A stretch of 64,000 bases of DNA, taken from the NCBI GenBank assembly GCA_035582835.1, contig JAYKAV010003044.1:924032-988031 (forward strand). Direction: 5' to 3'. Source of the DNA: Phoebastria nigripes. Lineage: Eukaryota > Chordata > Aves > Procellariiformes > Diomedeidae. Below, one piece after another: positions 36,201 through 50,586 of the stretch. The notes below the pieces were generated by a model. That model made no database searches. It was not told where the DNA came from and was given only the letters and a program-made list of their open reading frames with translations. The stretch's first letter is position 1; each line of letters begins with the position of its first letter. A program made the position numbers and the translations under genes.

Positions 36201-38136
36201 GGTCAGTTATTTTGCACTATGAGAAGAGTCATGGCCCTATTTAAAATCAGCTCTCCATTGTGCAAACATGTAACTACAGAGGAAATTCAGCCTATGTCTT
36301 CCAGAGTATGTAAAGTATTGTGAGCTGCCAGAACTGCTTATCAGTGCATTAACTCAGTCTTGGCTTTGTATTTAATGAAAATAGTATGCTTTTTATTTTC
36401 TTCAAATGTATGTGAGCACACTGGATTAGAAAATGAAATACACAAATCTTTCCTCCTCTATTTATAGCAAGTGTCTCTTCAAAGGCAGAATTCTTCACAA
36501 CCTGTAATAGGGGGACTTTTGATTACCTCAAATAGTGCAAGTCATGGAATTAACGTTTGATCTTTCCCTTCGATGGTCCTGAAGGGCTGTTTATGTCTGG
36601 ATGCAAAAGCTGTGGTTCAGATGCAAAACCCATCAACAGCAGCATAATTGTGAATAATTTGATAAAAGCCAGTGAAGGACTGGAAGACAAACTAAGTCAC
36701 TTCTTTTATCCTTTTTGCAGTATTTCCAAGGCAAAATTGAAGGCACTGCTAGGCAAAACTCTAGTGGTGTCAACCCTGTACCTAAATGGTTTGTGTCGTG
36801 TTAGACCTCAATTAATGCCCATTTCTTTAAAAAAAAGAGAAGTGTGATCTTTTTATCCTTCAGGTATTTACATGATTACCTCTTCCTTTTCTGACAGATA
36901 ACATTCCTAATGCTGTCTGGATCTGGGACATTCAAAAGCTGAAACTGTTTGTAGTCTTAGAGCAGCTGTGTGCGGTCCAATCTTTCCAGTGGGATCCACG
37001 ACAACCTCGACTTGCTGTATGTACAGGAAATAGCAAAGTCTACTTATGGTCCCCAGCTGGCTGTGTGTCAGTGCAGGTTCCAATGGAAGGTAAGGCTGCC
37101 TGCAGTAACTTCCACAAGCCATCATCAGCTTCTTATTTACAAAGTATTTTTCCACTTATAAATCGGTCTGAGCATTATCATGTAAATGGCTCGGATGTCG
37201 TCTTGGAGCTTTTTAAAAACAGGTATTTCTATCCTCAAAAAAGGGGAGTTCATAATGAGATATAGCAAACATGATAAAATATATCAAGGGCAGAGCACAG
37301 GGACTAACAGTGATTTAATTGTTGCTTTAATCATATGGTATGTTGAATTCTTTCTCAAGATTTATACTCGTATCAGTTTATTTACATAGAAACTGTAGTT
37401 GTGCAGAATGCCAAGTGTTGAAATAAAGACTCTGAAATGCCTGTAACGTTTTTGGGTATTCTGAAAACAACTAAACTACAACAAAATGCTAATGGGGAAA
37501 AACGTGCATAGTAAATCTGATGTAGAAAGATAGAAGAACGTATGTGAACCTGAACTCTTAAGTCAGCCTGCGTGATGGGAAGTTTTATGGTTGGCAGTAA
37601 GTGATACAAGGCCATTAGCTAGATCACATAAATGCCTTTCTGCATATTAAACAAAAGAAACTGCAAAGATTCAACTTTTTCCTCTCTACACAAGGAGTGG
37701 CAGTATCATCGGGGTATGCAGCGCTGCACCGGTGAACAATCTTGTGGCATCTATTTGCATTAAAATGATGAGTCTACAAAATCTATGCTTGTATATGGAG
37801 TACAAAGTAACTGTAGGTTTGGGGGAAAGAGTCAGTAATGCAGCTTATCTGCACTGCTGTATTGGAGAACAGATTGGCTCTACTGCAGCAGTAACAAAAT
37901 CGAACACCCTGTTAAGGCTTCCAAGGTGGGGAGGGTATTTTTTGCAACGTGTGTGACTTACTCCAGCTACCTTTTCCTAGAGTAAGAGGATGGACTGTCA
38001 GCTTCTTGCTGACAAACTCTGATCTATTTCTGCAGGTGACTTCCAGATCGTGTCTCTCTCCTGGCATTCTAGTGGAGACTCCATGGTGCTTCTGAGTAAG
38101 GACAACTTTTGTGTGTGTTACTTAGAGAAGAGGTAA
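21137..38136 (+). CDS. WRAP73: WRAP73 (WDR8), complete coding region in 12 exons
   Basis: The joined exons give 1338 nt, or 445 residues plus stop; the human protein is about 460 residues. The product is a WD40-repeat protein of the centrosome and spindle pole. It works with SSX2IP (Msd1) in microtubule anchoring and ciliogenesis, and the fission-yeast Wdr8-Msd1-Pkl1 complex is its counterpart. WD-type strands include [54 protein letters not shown] and [15 protein letters not shown]. Exons: 21137-21205, 21909-22061, 22666-22782, 30208-30280, 31209-31312, 32198-32284, 33165-33299, 33391-33468, 34854-34956, 35991-36116, 36898-37089, 38036-38136. All junctions are GT-AG and all phases agree. The start [13 protein letters not shown] matches human MNFSEVFKLSSLL. 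The C-terminal tail is shorter than in human. Confidence 0.96.
21206..22665 (+). other. WRAP73: WRAP73 introns 1 and 2
   Basis: Intron 1 (21206-21908) starts inside the CpG island and intron 2 (22062-22665) contains two poly-A runs. Exon 2 lies between them. Nothing else was recognised. Confidence 0.85.
21909..22061 (+). CDS. WRAP73: WRAP73 exon 2
   Basis: Fifty-one codons from [13 protein letters not shown] to AMYKRGIVQ, encoding residues 24-74, with acceptor ttgttcag and donor gtaagg. One N (21950) leaves a single Asn/Lys ambiguity; human has Asn. Confidence 0.95.
22666..22782 (+). CDS. WRAP73: WRAP73 exon 3
   Basis: Thirty-nine codons from [16 protein letters not shown] to ILNTTEFH, encoding residues 75-113, with acceptor acctag and donor gtaagc. 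It encodes the WSPDGRHI strand of a WD repeat. Confidence 0.95.
22783..30207 (+). other. WRAP73: WRAP73 intron 3
   Basis: A 7.4-kb AT-rich intron. It has G-rich and poly-A simple tracts (for example 25588-25621 and 28649-28666) but no recognisable exon or RNA gene. A 102-codon minus-strand open frame at 25807-26115 is listed among the findings. Confidence 0.8.
30208..30280 (+). CDS. WRAP73: WRAP73 exon 4
   Basis: Twenty-four codons plus one nucleotide, [13 protein letters not shown] to PKACQQ, with acceptor gtgacag and donor gtaagtg. It is separated from exon 3 by the gene's largest intron. Confidence 0.94.
31209..31312 (+). CDS. WRAP73: WRAP73 exon 5
   Basis: It completes a Gly codon and then encodes [18 protein letters not shown] to CSDWQLLR (about residues 138-172), with acceptor ttggcag and donor gtaagatg. 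Confidence 0.94.
32198..32284 (+). CDS. WRAP73: WRAP73 exon 6
   Basis: Twenty-nine codons, [18 protein letters not shown] to WDTCLE (residues 173-201), with acceptor gggcag and donor gtatga. Confidence 0.94.
33165..33299 (+). CDS. WRAP73: WRAP73 exon 7
   Basis: Forty-five codons, [20 protein letters not shown] to AIGSYDEK (residues 202-246), with acceptor gttacag and donor gtaaga. The next intron is only 91 bp. Confidence 0.95.
33391..33468 (+). CDS. WRAP73: WRAP73 exon 8
   Basis: Twenty-six codons, [18 protein letters not shown] to VANTKT (residues 247-272), with acceptor gaattag and donor gtaagt. Confidence 0.94.
34854..34956 (+). CDS. WRAP73: WRAP73 exon 9
   Basis: Thirty-four codons plus one nucleotide, [18 protein letters not shown] to FSTQSK (residues 273-306). 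A gtaaat lies 6 bp before the chosen donor gtaagc; only the latter restores the SKY-x-x-x-x-VPVSL reading seen in human. This is the variable linker of the protein. Confidence 0.9.
35620..35641. repeat. poly-T tract
   Basis: An uninterrupted run of about 22 T in WRAP73 intron 9, a likely assembly and polymerase-slippage site. Confidence 0.9.
35991..36116 (+). CDS. WRAP73: WRAP73 exon 10
   Basis: It completes a Tyr codon and encodes [19 protein letters not shown] to CFLATKN (about residues 307-348), with acceptor attccag and donor gtaagt. Confidence 0.94.
36898..37089 (+). CDS. WRAP73: WRAP73 exon 11
   Basis: It completes an Asp codon, then encodes [17 protein letters not shown] to VSVQVPME (about residues 349-412). 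The acceptor is ctgacag and the donor gtaagg. It contains two WD-type strands. Confidence 0.95.
38036..38136 (+). CDS. WRAP73: WRAP73 exon 12 and stop codon
   Basis: It completes a Gly codon and encodes [17 protein letters not shown] to CVCYLEKR, then TAA at 38134-38136. The acceptor is tctgcag. The stop overlaps an AGgtaaaa donor-like sequence, so a longer alternative C-terminus is possible; human has about 15 more residues. Confidence 0.9.
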
Positions 38137-38467
38137 AATAACAATCATTTGCATTAAAAATGCTCACATGTTTGAGAAAGAATGAGGAAAGGGGTCGCAT
38201 CCTGTTGTCCAATCTGAAGTTTTTGTATTTATAAATTATTTATTTGATGGAGTATACCCAAACTCCAATGTGTGAAGTACTGTGATTGCATTTGAATGAA
38301 GTGACGTAGCAACTAAAGTGTAGAGAATGAATTCTGGATTTCAAGAAAACTTTAATATTGATGTAGTTGAACTTTCTCTTGAACTTTGTCAACTATAAAA
38401 CCTTATTTTCTAAAATTGTAGCTGTGTGTATATAATGTATAGCTATTATTTAAATTTTATAATTTCC

Positions 38468-38473
38468 AATAAA
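38468..38473 (+). terminator. WRAP73: WRAP73 polyadenylation signal
   Basis: AATAAA lies 332 bp after the stop codon and is followed by a T-rich stretch. It is the first canonical signal downstream. Confidence 0.6.
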
Positions 38474-39294
38474 TATTTTGATAGTTACAAACTTGGTATG
38501 ACTCTCTAAACCTGCACTTCTCCATTTAAAGTTTGTTTCTATATTATCAGTGATGTGATTACGTAGCTATTTATCCCAGCACAAGGAAACAGTTACTTGC
38601 ACACAACAGTGTACAGCTTATATCTAGTCTTGTAAGACAACAGATTTTTCTGGTGTATTAGAATTAAATAATGTAGCAGAAGTAGATACATCAGTAAGAT
38701 GCTTTCTAGCAAATCAGTTACTCTTAAAGCAAAACAAGTTCTTTGTCCAGAAAGCAAATTGTTGTCTGTAATAATTTTGCTTTTCCAGACTAAGATGTTA
38801 ACAGGTGACAGTAATTGTGCCTGGTCTACCATAGATTCATTATACTGAATCTCTACAAGGACGATCATAACTGATACTTTAGAATGATATATTACAGGCA
38901 ACTGAAATGGGAGCTTTTGACCCAACTATCTAGTGCCAAATTGGAGTGGACAGTTTAGCAGGGAAAGAGCAGTTGGACTATCCTTTATCTTTAACCTGAG
39001 CAGCCAGCCACTGTATTCTTCAAAGGAAGGGAGCCCATTGTTTAGGAACTTACTNTATTTTTTTTTCTTTTGCTACTTAATTTCACAGCCTCAGTCTCCA
39101 CAAAATAAAGAACGAAGAACAAACTGAGATAAAATTTAACTTTACTGCAAGATTAATGAAAATTAAATAGGTATCTTAGAAAATGCATTGAGAGGGGCAT
39201 GCAACTTGTTGCATTCCATCATGACTTCAGCTTTATGTAAGTTTCATAAACACACATCTACTTTAAGTGCAAAAAAACCCACTACAGCACAGCA

Positions 39295-39300
39295 TTTATT
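39295..39300 (-). terminator. TPRG1L: Candidate TPRG1L polyadenylation signal
   Basis: TTTATT is AATAAA on the minus strand, 1.1 kb past the TPRG1L stop. Another lies near 39694-39700. The one in use cannot be decided from sequence. Confidence 0.4.
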
Positions 39301-40395
39301 CAGCATTGTAGTTGCACAGATAAATGCTCTGATAAAATGGCATGTATAGAAGGTCACACACAATGAAAAAGCTTGTTAGAGTAACCTCATGAGCAATGTC
39401 AGTTGTAGTGTCTCTTAGCTGCTTCTGAATTTCATTACTGGACACTTGTATGAGGTTAAGTGCAAGAATGTATAAACAAAGATTGACATACAAAGATTGA
39501 CATACAGTGCTCAAAGTTTTATCTGTCTCCATTAAAAAGTCCTGCACTGCTGCTGTCCCAAACTAGAGTATATTTAAGAAAAATTGCTAAGAATATAAAT
39601 CTAATCAAAATAAAATTCCTTTTCAGTTTTATAAATAATAGCTTTGAAGGCAAATGTGTTTGTGAGGCTTTTGGCAATATTCTCCCAAAAGAGTCTTTAT
39701 TCTATGGCTGCAGCAAGAAAACATACATAAGAAACTAGGAAGTTAGACTCAGTTCTTAGAGGGAGGTATTTTTACAAGAAGCTAATAAATGCATATTCAG
39801 CCATGTACTTCAGTTTACTTCAGTACACTGCTTCTGAGCAGACGTTAGCAGTAGAGCTTTAACAAAATTTGCTGACTGTTTTCCTAAAGAATGACTGACA
39901 CAGCTTCCAAAATTCTTAACAGGCATTAATCAAAATGCTAAGATTACTGTAGTTGTGAACACTAATACCTCTTTAAACAATACAAATCAATCCCAAACAC
40001 ACTACATGATTTGACACCATATATAGGGATACAACTGTAATACGGCATGAACATTCTACTGTATCTTGGATATTTGTGCAGAATGTAGCAGATACCGATC
40101 GCACTTAATTAACAGAGTTAGAAATGGAAAACACTGCTGCTCGCTAGCCCTGTGTAAGAACTGTAAATTAGATACAAAATACAAGAATGACACTGCCTTG
40201 TGTCTGCTTCAGATTAATCTGACCTATGCATTCTCCGTAACAACCAGGGCCTCCTGTGAACTGTTAGATCTACAACCACCCCCTTTTGTTCCCCTATCTT
40301 CACTTTGATTATTGAGTATGCTGCCACACAGCGTGCTCTCCCCAGGAGACCAGTATCAAATCACTTTCCCTTGAAAAGATTAAATGCAATGAATT

Positions 40396-44120
<3,725 letters not shown>

Positions 44121-44360
44121 CGCGGCCGGGCCGGGCCGGGCTCTCGCCGCCTTCCGGGGCGGGGCTGGCGGTAACCCCGGCCGCCGAGCCCGCCTTCGCC
44201 CCGCTCCGCGCCGGGAGGCGGCACTGCAGCTCGGCGGCGGGGCTGTCGGCCGCTGCTTGGGCACGCGTGGTCTTGCCCACGCGGGGCAGAGACGGGGGGC
44301 AGGCCACGCGTGCCCTCCGCAAACGCAGGATGCGCGCCAGTGCTCCCGCCTTCGCGTCTC

Positions 44361-47300
44361 CTGGAGCCCGCGGGGGTGGCGGGTGCTGTCACCNCCGCAC
44401 ACCCGGGGCTGGACCAGGCCTGTCTCGGCTCTGCCGCGGGTTTTCTGGGCCGAGGAAGGCGTGTGCGTGTCTGCAGGAAGCCCTGGGCTTAGCCAAAATA
44501 AATGTGCCGCTCTGCTTGGGTAGTCTGGACACCGAGTCTGATACGCCCACAAAGCAATGAGATTTGTGGATCTACGGAGGCTGGTCAGCTGCTGTGAAGC
44601 AAATCTCGGTCAGATGTACAAATTCCTTAAATACCATCTGGTCAAAATTTCCAGGTGTGATGTGGCAGATGAAGCGCAGGAAGGTGATGGAGCAATGCAG
44701 AACTAGGGACAGGACTGTGAGTTTAGAGCCCTAAAGCCCATGCCGCATTCAGCATACTTGATAGCAAAGATTAAATAATGCTGGAGAATGAATGGCAAGT
44801 TAATACTTACATTTCTGTGGTCTCTGGCTTTAGTGCAGATATTATCATCGCTATTTATGGAACCGTATTGTATCTTTGACCACTTTCCNGGGCTGTTTTA
44901 CCCTGAGCCAGAGGATGACATCTTCAGCGGGCGGTTGTGCTGGGAAATGGTACAAAATTGAAAACATACTGAATTGACTTCACAGACGGTATTGGATTTC
45001 AGATATCCATCTTTCACATGTGCTTCACGAATTCTCTGCTGTNCTCTTTGCAACCCTTGCTCACATGAGCCCATTTAAAAGGGAAGCCTCATTGCTTTCT
45101 TTAAAGAGACTTACAAAAGAATTGCGGAGTTGGCTTTGCGCTCGGTAACTTCTCAAAGCAGAGTTTTTTCCATCAGAGCTTCCTCTTCTCTCTCCAGGCA
45201 GCCTGCTGGGGATGGCCGCAGCCGAGAGGGTGACCATGCCGCTGTCGCTGCCCCCGCGGCCAGACCTGCCTGGATCCTCTTAGTAAGTTGTCTCCTGCCC
45301 GTCTGACTGTCACCTGAGACACAGTTTGGGAGCTGTGGCTGGACCGGGATTAATCCCTGTCCCTGGACGCCGAGCCGTGTCCTGGAGAGGGAGCCACACT
45401 CCAGGCTCTGCCCGCTCCCTGCCTGCGGGGCTGGAGGACAGGCTCCCCTTTACCCTTCCCACCGCCCTGCCAGCGGGCGTTTGGTCGGGGCTGGGAGGGA
45501 CTGGTGCCTCGCTGTGCCCCGAGGTTTCACCTCTTACCTCTTCACATCTTGTAAGTCTAGATACTGCGTACCCAGAACTGTGTGTGCCAAAGCTGGACTC
45601 AAACGGAGGATCAGCTAAGTGTAAGGAAAGCTTTTGGGTAGCAGTAGTAAGTTAGCACTGAAAGACCAACTGAGAGCAGTCTTACGGTTTCCTACTGTAA
45701 GAAAAGTCCTAACTTTTAAAGTCCTGACAGGAAAATGGAGGCCTGAATTTATTGTATCCTGGAGCTCTCTCCATCATTATAAAACATCTTTATGTAGTTG
45801 CCTTTCTTCTCTAGGAACAGTGAAAGATGTTGTCTTCCCATCTGTTAGGCTTGGCAGATACTTTACTTCTAAGTGAAAACATTAGCCCCTCTTACCCACT
45901 CTTTTCTCTGACCTAAATGATATTATGCAACTGCTGTGACTTTGGAAGGGTTAAGGTGTAAAAAGCAGCTGCCTCGGTTTCTTCCAGGAGCTACCAACTT
46001 TTGGGCATGGCTCGTTGGTGACTTTAGTCTTGATGTAATGGTTGTCTTTCAGTGGCAAAATAAGTGCATGGCATGGGCACTGAAACTACCCAAACCTTCT
46101 TATCCTGCTTCTCTCACAGAAATCAGTATTTACCAAAGGTCAGGTCTGCCGAGGGCCACCCTAGGGCAGCAGAGCAGTGCCCGGCTGCTGCTTTGATTCC
46201 TCCTTGCCCTTGGTGAGAGTTTGTCGGCAGGATTTTCAAGCAGGAGAGTTTTAGTGCAGCACCCCTGCTCCGCTCTCTCCTTCCCCATCCTACTGTGTCG
46301 GGTACCATGTGTCCATCTTTCCTGGAAGGAAGGCAGGAAACAACTCAGCCCTCTGTAAGCCCTCACCATTGCTGCAGACTGGCAATAACAACTGGTGATA
46401 CTTGTGGCAGTTTTTTTGAAACTTAGCAGTGAACCACCTGAGAATTGGGCTTGGGCGTTTCTCTCTCTCTGTTTTCTCATTTCACAGGGGCCGGCGGACT
46501 GTCACCCAGCTTCAGCAAAATCCTTATCAACACCTCCTCTTGTGCTGTTCCCTATGTGGTACAGAGTTTGGTGGGAAAAGGCAGATAGCAATTTAATCTT
46601 GTTCCCTAACTCCTCTTTGCCCAGTGTATTCCTCCGCCACCCCGGCAACTGGTCGTTTAACAGCGCTCTAGCAGCTGAGTGCAGGTTGGATGTGTCCCTG
46701 TCCGTTTTACATGCACAGCAGAATTTCCTTGGGAAGTGATCAATTTTGTTATCTATTAGAGTGCATAGGAAAGATTAAATCTCTGTGGGATATTTTTAGA
46801 GCTGCTGGGAAAGGGGTTTTGGGTGGTGTGTACAGAGTTGGCCTTGGGTAGTGCAAAAGAGCTGTCTTTTGAGAAACAAACCCGAATCATTTCTGCTACT
46901 GTTCTGCTGGGTTTCCCCCCTCCTCTTGTCGGGGTTGGACACAGCTGGTGGGAGGGATTTCTGACTGTCAGCAAGAAAAGAAACAAGAGACCATGTGAGG
47001 GAAAGGAGCTAGACCTGGGAAAGGCAGGAGGAAAGTTTTGTTACTCCCTTGAAATGCAGGGAAGCTGCTCTTAGAGTGTGCNTGTGCAGGAGTTACTCGA
47101 TCCTGTCTCCGGAGGAAGGTAGCAGGAGGATGGCTTCAGCGGTGCGGATGGGGTAAATGAGCACTCTGCCTGCTTTTGGAAAAGTCCTCTGGGAGGTGGA
47201 CTTCTCGGTGCGCAGGAGAGCACCCCTCCTTTTTCCCTTCCCTTGCTGAGTGCTGATTTTTATATTGCCTTGTGAAGTATCACGACTCCAGATCAGCTAA

Positions 47301-48704
47301 ACCCACATGGGGCTTCATTGCTGGACAGAACCCAGGTCTTGTGAGCCACCAGGTCTTTGGGCTTTGTCAAGAAGCAAATGCCAGAAGGAAAAGTCACTTC
47401 AGTACATTTCACTGCAAGCAAATGAGCATAAGAAGCCAGGTTTGGTTTTGGGAAAAACCCAGCNACAATCTGCACTATAATCATTTCCCATGGACTGAAG
47501 AAACTTGCTGAACTGAACCCATATGGGAGGAAGCATTTAGGAGTGATAAATCTGCTCTCCCTGTGCAAGAATTCCCGTGTGCTCCAGTAGCATTGTCCTT
47601 TGCAAGAAAGAGAGACNCCGGCAAGTTGGGAACAGGGGGTAGCCAGGAGTGTCTGCCTTTGGGGAACGGGAACTCGCAAGTCGTGCTGAGAAGGCCGTGA
47701 GATTTTTCTAGGCACCCGCTGGAAGCACCTTGGGGGGGAGAGAGGAACTGTTGCAATGGAGTTTCATGCGGTGGCAGTGTCATTCATCCTTGCATTGCGA
47801 ATATCTTCTCTTGCTTCTGGGAACAAACTTCAGCCCCATATGTAAGTAGCAAGAAAAGAGAACCGGAGTGGTTTTATAGGCTGGGGAACTGTAAAGCAGA
47901 AGCTAAACACAGTATTTTAAAATCAAAGGTGAAGGGAGGAGCAGANAGAGTGAAGGGGAGGGAGGGCTGGTCTGTGTTTCTTTACCTAGTACCAGTTGTA
48001 CATAAAGGTGAATAGAAATTTGAAAATCTGGGTAGTCTTTGCTTGTAGGAAGTAACTCACTGTTTTTAACTGAAATGTTGCTATTGTGTGAGTGCAAGAG
48101 GTGATTGTTGTGTAAATAGTTTGACCTTTCTTCACAGACCTGCTATTTTTATTGCACTTCATGTATCTCTTTCTTATTGCATGTTTCTTTCCCCCTTTTG
48201 CTGTACTCTANCAGCACATAGTCTGTTCTTTTTAATTAAATTTTACAGCTACAGTTTGGTGTTAATCATTTGGCTTCTTTGGAAAACTTCCTGGCAAATT
48301 TGGTCTCCTGCCAGAAGATGATCTCTCGATGCAGGGGGATTGCTCTAATTCTTTTTGTAAATGAACCCAGTGTTGCATGGTGTGCTAACTCCAAGCTACT
48401 CTCTCTGATGTTTTTAACTTTTTGATTGAAAAGGGGTCCTTTTCAGCAGATAAAGGTTTTGCAAGAGGATGCCTTTTCTCCCTACGTCAGAGATTTTGTG
48501 CTCCTGCCTTGACAAGTACTTTTAGGACTTCTTGGATGAGACACTGGAGATGAGATGTGAGCCAAAGTGTCAGAGAAAAGAAAAGGCCAGCGCCTGGGAA
48601 GTGCTGTCACTTCCCATAGGACATTGCTGACGATGCCCGTTACACACACAACCACTGTTTGGGGCACACAAGAACCTTTCTTCACTGTAATAAATTACAC
48701 CAAA
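44361..48704 (+). other. TPRG1L-MEGF6 interval and MEGF6 5' flank
   Basis: No complete gene was recognised between the TPRG1L promoter and the MEGF6 signal-peptide exon. It contains one exon-like segment (45198-45282) and probably the MEGF6 promoter and 5' UTR, which I cannot place. Confidence 0.6.
45198..45282 (+). other. Exon-like segment upstream of MEGF6
   Basis: Eighty-five bases lie between a strong acceptor (cttcctcttctctctccag) and a strong donor (TTAgtaagt). One open frame reads ...VTMPLSLPPRPDLPGSS. This faintly recalls the SVPPRPLLP segment after the human MEGF6 signal peptide. Spliced directly to the exon at 50452 that frame would give TAG, so a 5' UTR exon or chance are the simpler explanations. 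Confidence 0.35.
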
Positions 48705-48775
48705 ATGGTGCTGCTGCCAACCTTGTTCTTGTGGTTCCTTTCAGTTCTCTTTTTGGACGTGCAGACAGCTCGGAG
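48705..48775 (+). CDS. MEGF6: MEGF6 first coding exon (signal peptide), predicted
   Basis: Twenty-three codons plus two nucleotides begin MVLLPTLFLWFLSVLF and end VQTAR, followed by a donor gtgaggc. The segment is a good signal peptide: a short n-region, a hydrophobic core of about 16 residues, and a VQTA cleavage context. The start codon has a good context (caaaATGG). The phase (AG|G) joins exactly to the EMI exon at 50452, giving TARRPNVCAEQE. Human MEGF6 likewise has a signal peptide just before HVCAEQE, although its first exon has a different sequence. The assignment rests on signal-peptide character, phase and position, not on direct sequence identity. Confidence 0.65.
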
Positions 48776-50451
48776 GTGAGGCGCCTGCAGGCTAACAGCA
48801 GAGGAGGTCCAGGGGTAGGGAAATACCACTCTCTGCATCAACTTGCAGCTCTCTGTGTATGGAGGCACTCAAGAAATAAAATAGCTTCTCTGGCAGTCAC
48901 CATTAGCGCTGGGGACCGTTGTATTGGTGAAGTGATGTGTGCGGAGCTTTGCAAGCCAAACAGCTTGGCAGTGGCCACATGTGGGGATGATGAGAGGAGG
49001 TTTTAGAGCAAAGCTAGAGGGGGAAGGAAACATGCCATTAATCCCAAAGGCATTGCCAGGCTTGCTGTAACTGCGGTGTAATTGAACGTCCTGGAGCAGT
49101 CAGATGCCAGCTGCAATCTCTATGCTTCACCACGTCCAATTTATTTAGTTTAACTTCTTTTATAGAAAGTATTTTTGTGAAAACTCTCAGTCCCTTTTGA
49201 AGAATTGGAAGCAACAGAAGCGGTCCCAAATAATGAATGGCTCATAACTTATTAAGTCAGGGACAAATGTTTCCCTCTTCATTCTTAGTTAAAACTACTG
49301 ACTCATATTTGGTGAAAGAGAGTTAGGATTAGAAAAGAAATAAAGTGCAAATGGTATTTTCCTTATCTTCTTACTCACTGAATTATATATATTCACTTTG
49401 TTTACTGGAAGCCCTTAGCTCTGAACGAGTGAGAAAGCATCTAAGACAGCAAACTGAATTCTGATTTAAAGCCGTATTAATAAAATGATGTATCATTTCG
49501 AGTGGCAGTATAGGTTTTTTTCCCAAACACTGTCAGAAGATGCAGATATCGTTGGTGTTTGCAATGACAATAGTCAGGAAAATAATCCCCTAGGTGCAAA
49601 GAAAGCATATGTATTCTTCGTTGACTGAGAGTGCACAGAANGGACAAACGTAGAAATTATTGTGCTACCATATCGTGTAGGCTGCTGCCTCTTTTCTGAT
49701 CCATCCTCTCTGTTTTAAGGCTAAAAATTAGCCTTAATGTATCAGTGGAAAAGTAACTGCTGCATTTTTCAAGTGGGCTGTAGAGCATCCCAGGACCTAG
49801 AGGTACGAAATGTCAGCAACTTCCCAATCTCACTGAAGTTTGCTTTGTTGCAGTGTTATAAAACCATATCGCTTTAGATTTCCGTTACTGTATCTGAGCC
49901 TCATCATGGGCTGCAGGTCTGGAGGTTCGAGGAGGGGGTTCAGTACNGAGCAGGCTTCCCGTGTCTGCCGCTGACTCGCAGCGCGGGATTACTCAACCGT
50001 GTCCTCTCTCTGTGTGGCAATTTTCCATCTATAAATACGGGTTTGCGATGTTCATCTTGTAGTTCTCCAATATTTAACTGATTCACAAAGGCCTAATGAT
50101 GTGCTTCTGAGAAATACAGCTGATATTATTGTACTGTATGTTTTGTGGGTGCCAGTGCCACACTGTTAATATGCTATCTGTTCACAAGAGCATTAAATCC
50201 AAGAGTTTTTGGGGGAGGTGGATAGACTGCACTTGACAACTGCTTGTGTCTGGCCAACCTGGCAGATTTCTTTTCCCTGCACCGATTTAATTAAACAAGG
50301 AGGCAAATACTGTATATTGCATAAGATCTTCCTGCTCTTTCAGTAAGGAAACGAAGTTGCCCAAAACTGGCGCCTGTTTAAGCAGTGGAAGCACTGCACT
50401 CTTCTCACAGCAGCGCGCAGACCCCCGTATACCTCTATTTCTCTGTGCCAG
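48776..50451 (+). other. MEGF6: MEGF6 intron between signal-peptide and EMI exons
   Basis: A 1.68-kb intron containing a MIR-like SINE at about 49960-50105. No other exon was recognised. Confidence 0.65.
49960..50105 (+). mobile_element. MIR-like SINE, degraded
   Basis: The order tgccgctgactcgca, then actcaaccgtgtcctctctc and gtggcaattttccatctata with aatacggg, follows the MIR core (tgccacttactagctg ... cttaacctctctgtgcctca ... tttcctcatctgtaaaatgg). It is sense on the plus strand and diverged. Confidence 0.5.
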
Positions 50452-50586
50452 GCCAAACGTCTGCGCAGAGCAGGAGNTGGCGATCATGGAACACCGGCAG
50501 CCGTGCGTCCAGGCCTTTACCCGCACCGTCAAAGTGTGGAAGCAGGACTGTGGAGGACGGCAGTGGTGCACGGGCTACGAGCGGAG
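50452..50586 (+). CDS. MEGF6: MEGF6 exon encoding the first part of the EMI domain
   Basis: One nucleotide, 44 codons and two nucleotides encode PNVCAEQE, then MEHRQPCVQAFTRTVKVWKQ and DCGGRQWCTGYERR. The acceptor is ctctgtgccag and the donor gtatgtg. Human MEGF6 reads HVCAEQELTLVGRRQPCVQA in the same place. The four Cys and the GYERR motif are the N-terminal half of an EMI domain, a Cys-rich interaction module of secreted matrix proteins. One N (50477) leaves one residue as Leu, Met or Val. MEGF6 is a large secreted protein with an EMI domain followed by many EGF-like repeats. Confidence 0.93.

Larger units (their letters stand above)
30281..38035 (+). other. WRAP73: WRAP73 introns 4 to 11
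   Basis: Introns of 928, 885, 880, 91, 1385, 1034, 781 and 946 bp separate exons 4 to 12. They are AT-rich, with a 22-T tract at 35620-35641. No other gene was recognised in them. Confidence 0.85.
38137..40395. other. 3' UTRs and interval between convergent WRAP73 and TPRG1L
   Basis: The stops of the two convergent genes are 2.26 kb apart. The interval is AT-rich and non-coding, and likely holds a short WRAP73 3' UTR and a long TPRG1L 3' UTR on the other strand. Confidence 0.7.

Noticed and set aside
35877..36323. Long plus-strand frames across WRAP73 exon 10
   Set aside because: They extend into introns on both sides; only 35991-36116 has splice sites and homology.
37695..37712. ggagtggcagtatcat resembles the 5' part of U4 snRNA
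   Set aside because: Only about 12 bases match; the following sequence does not fit U4 and no promoter element is visible. A similar short match near 49500 also fails.
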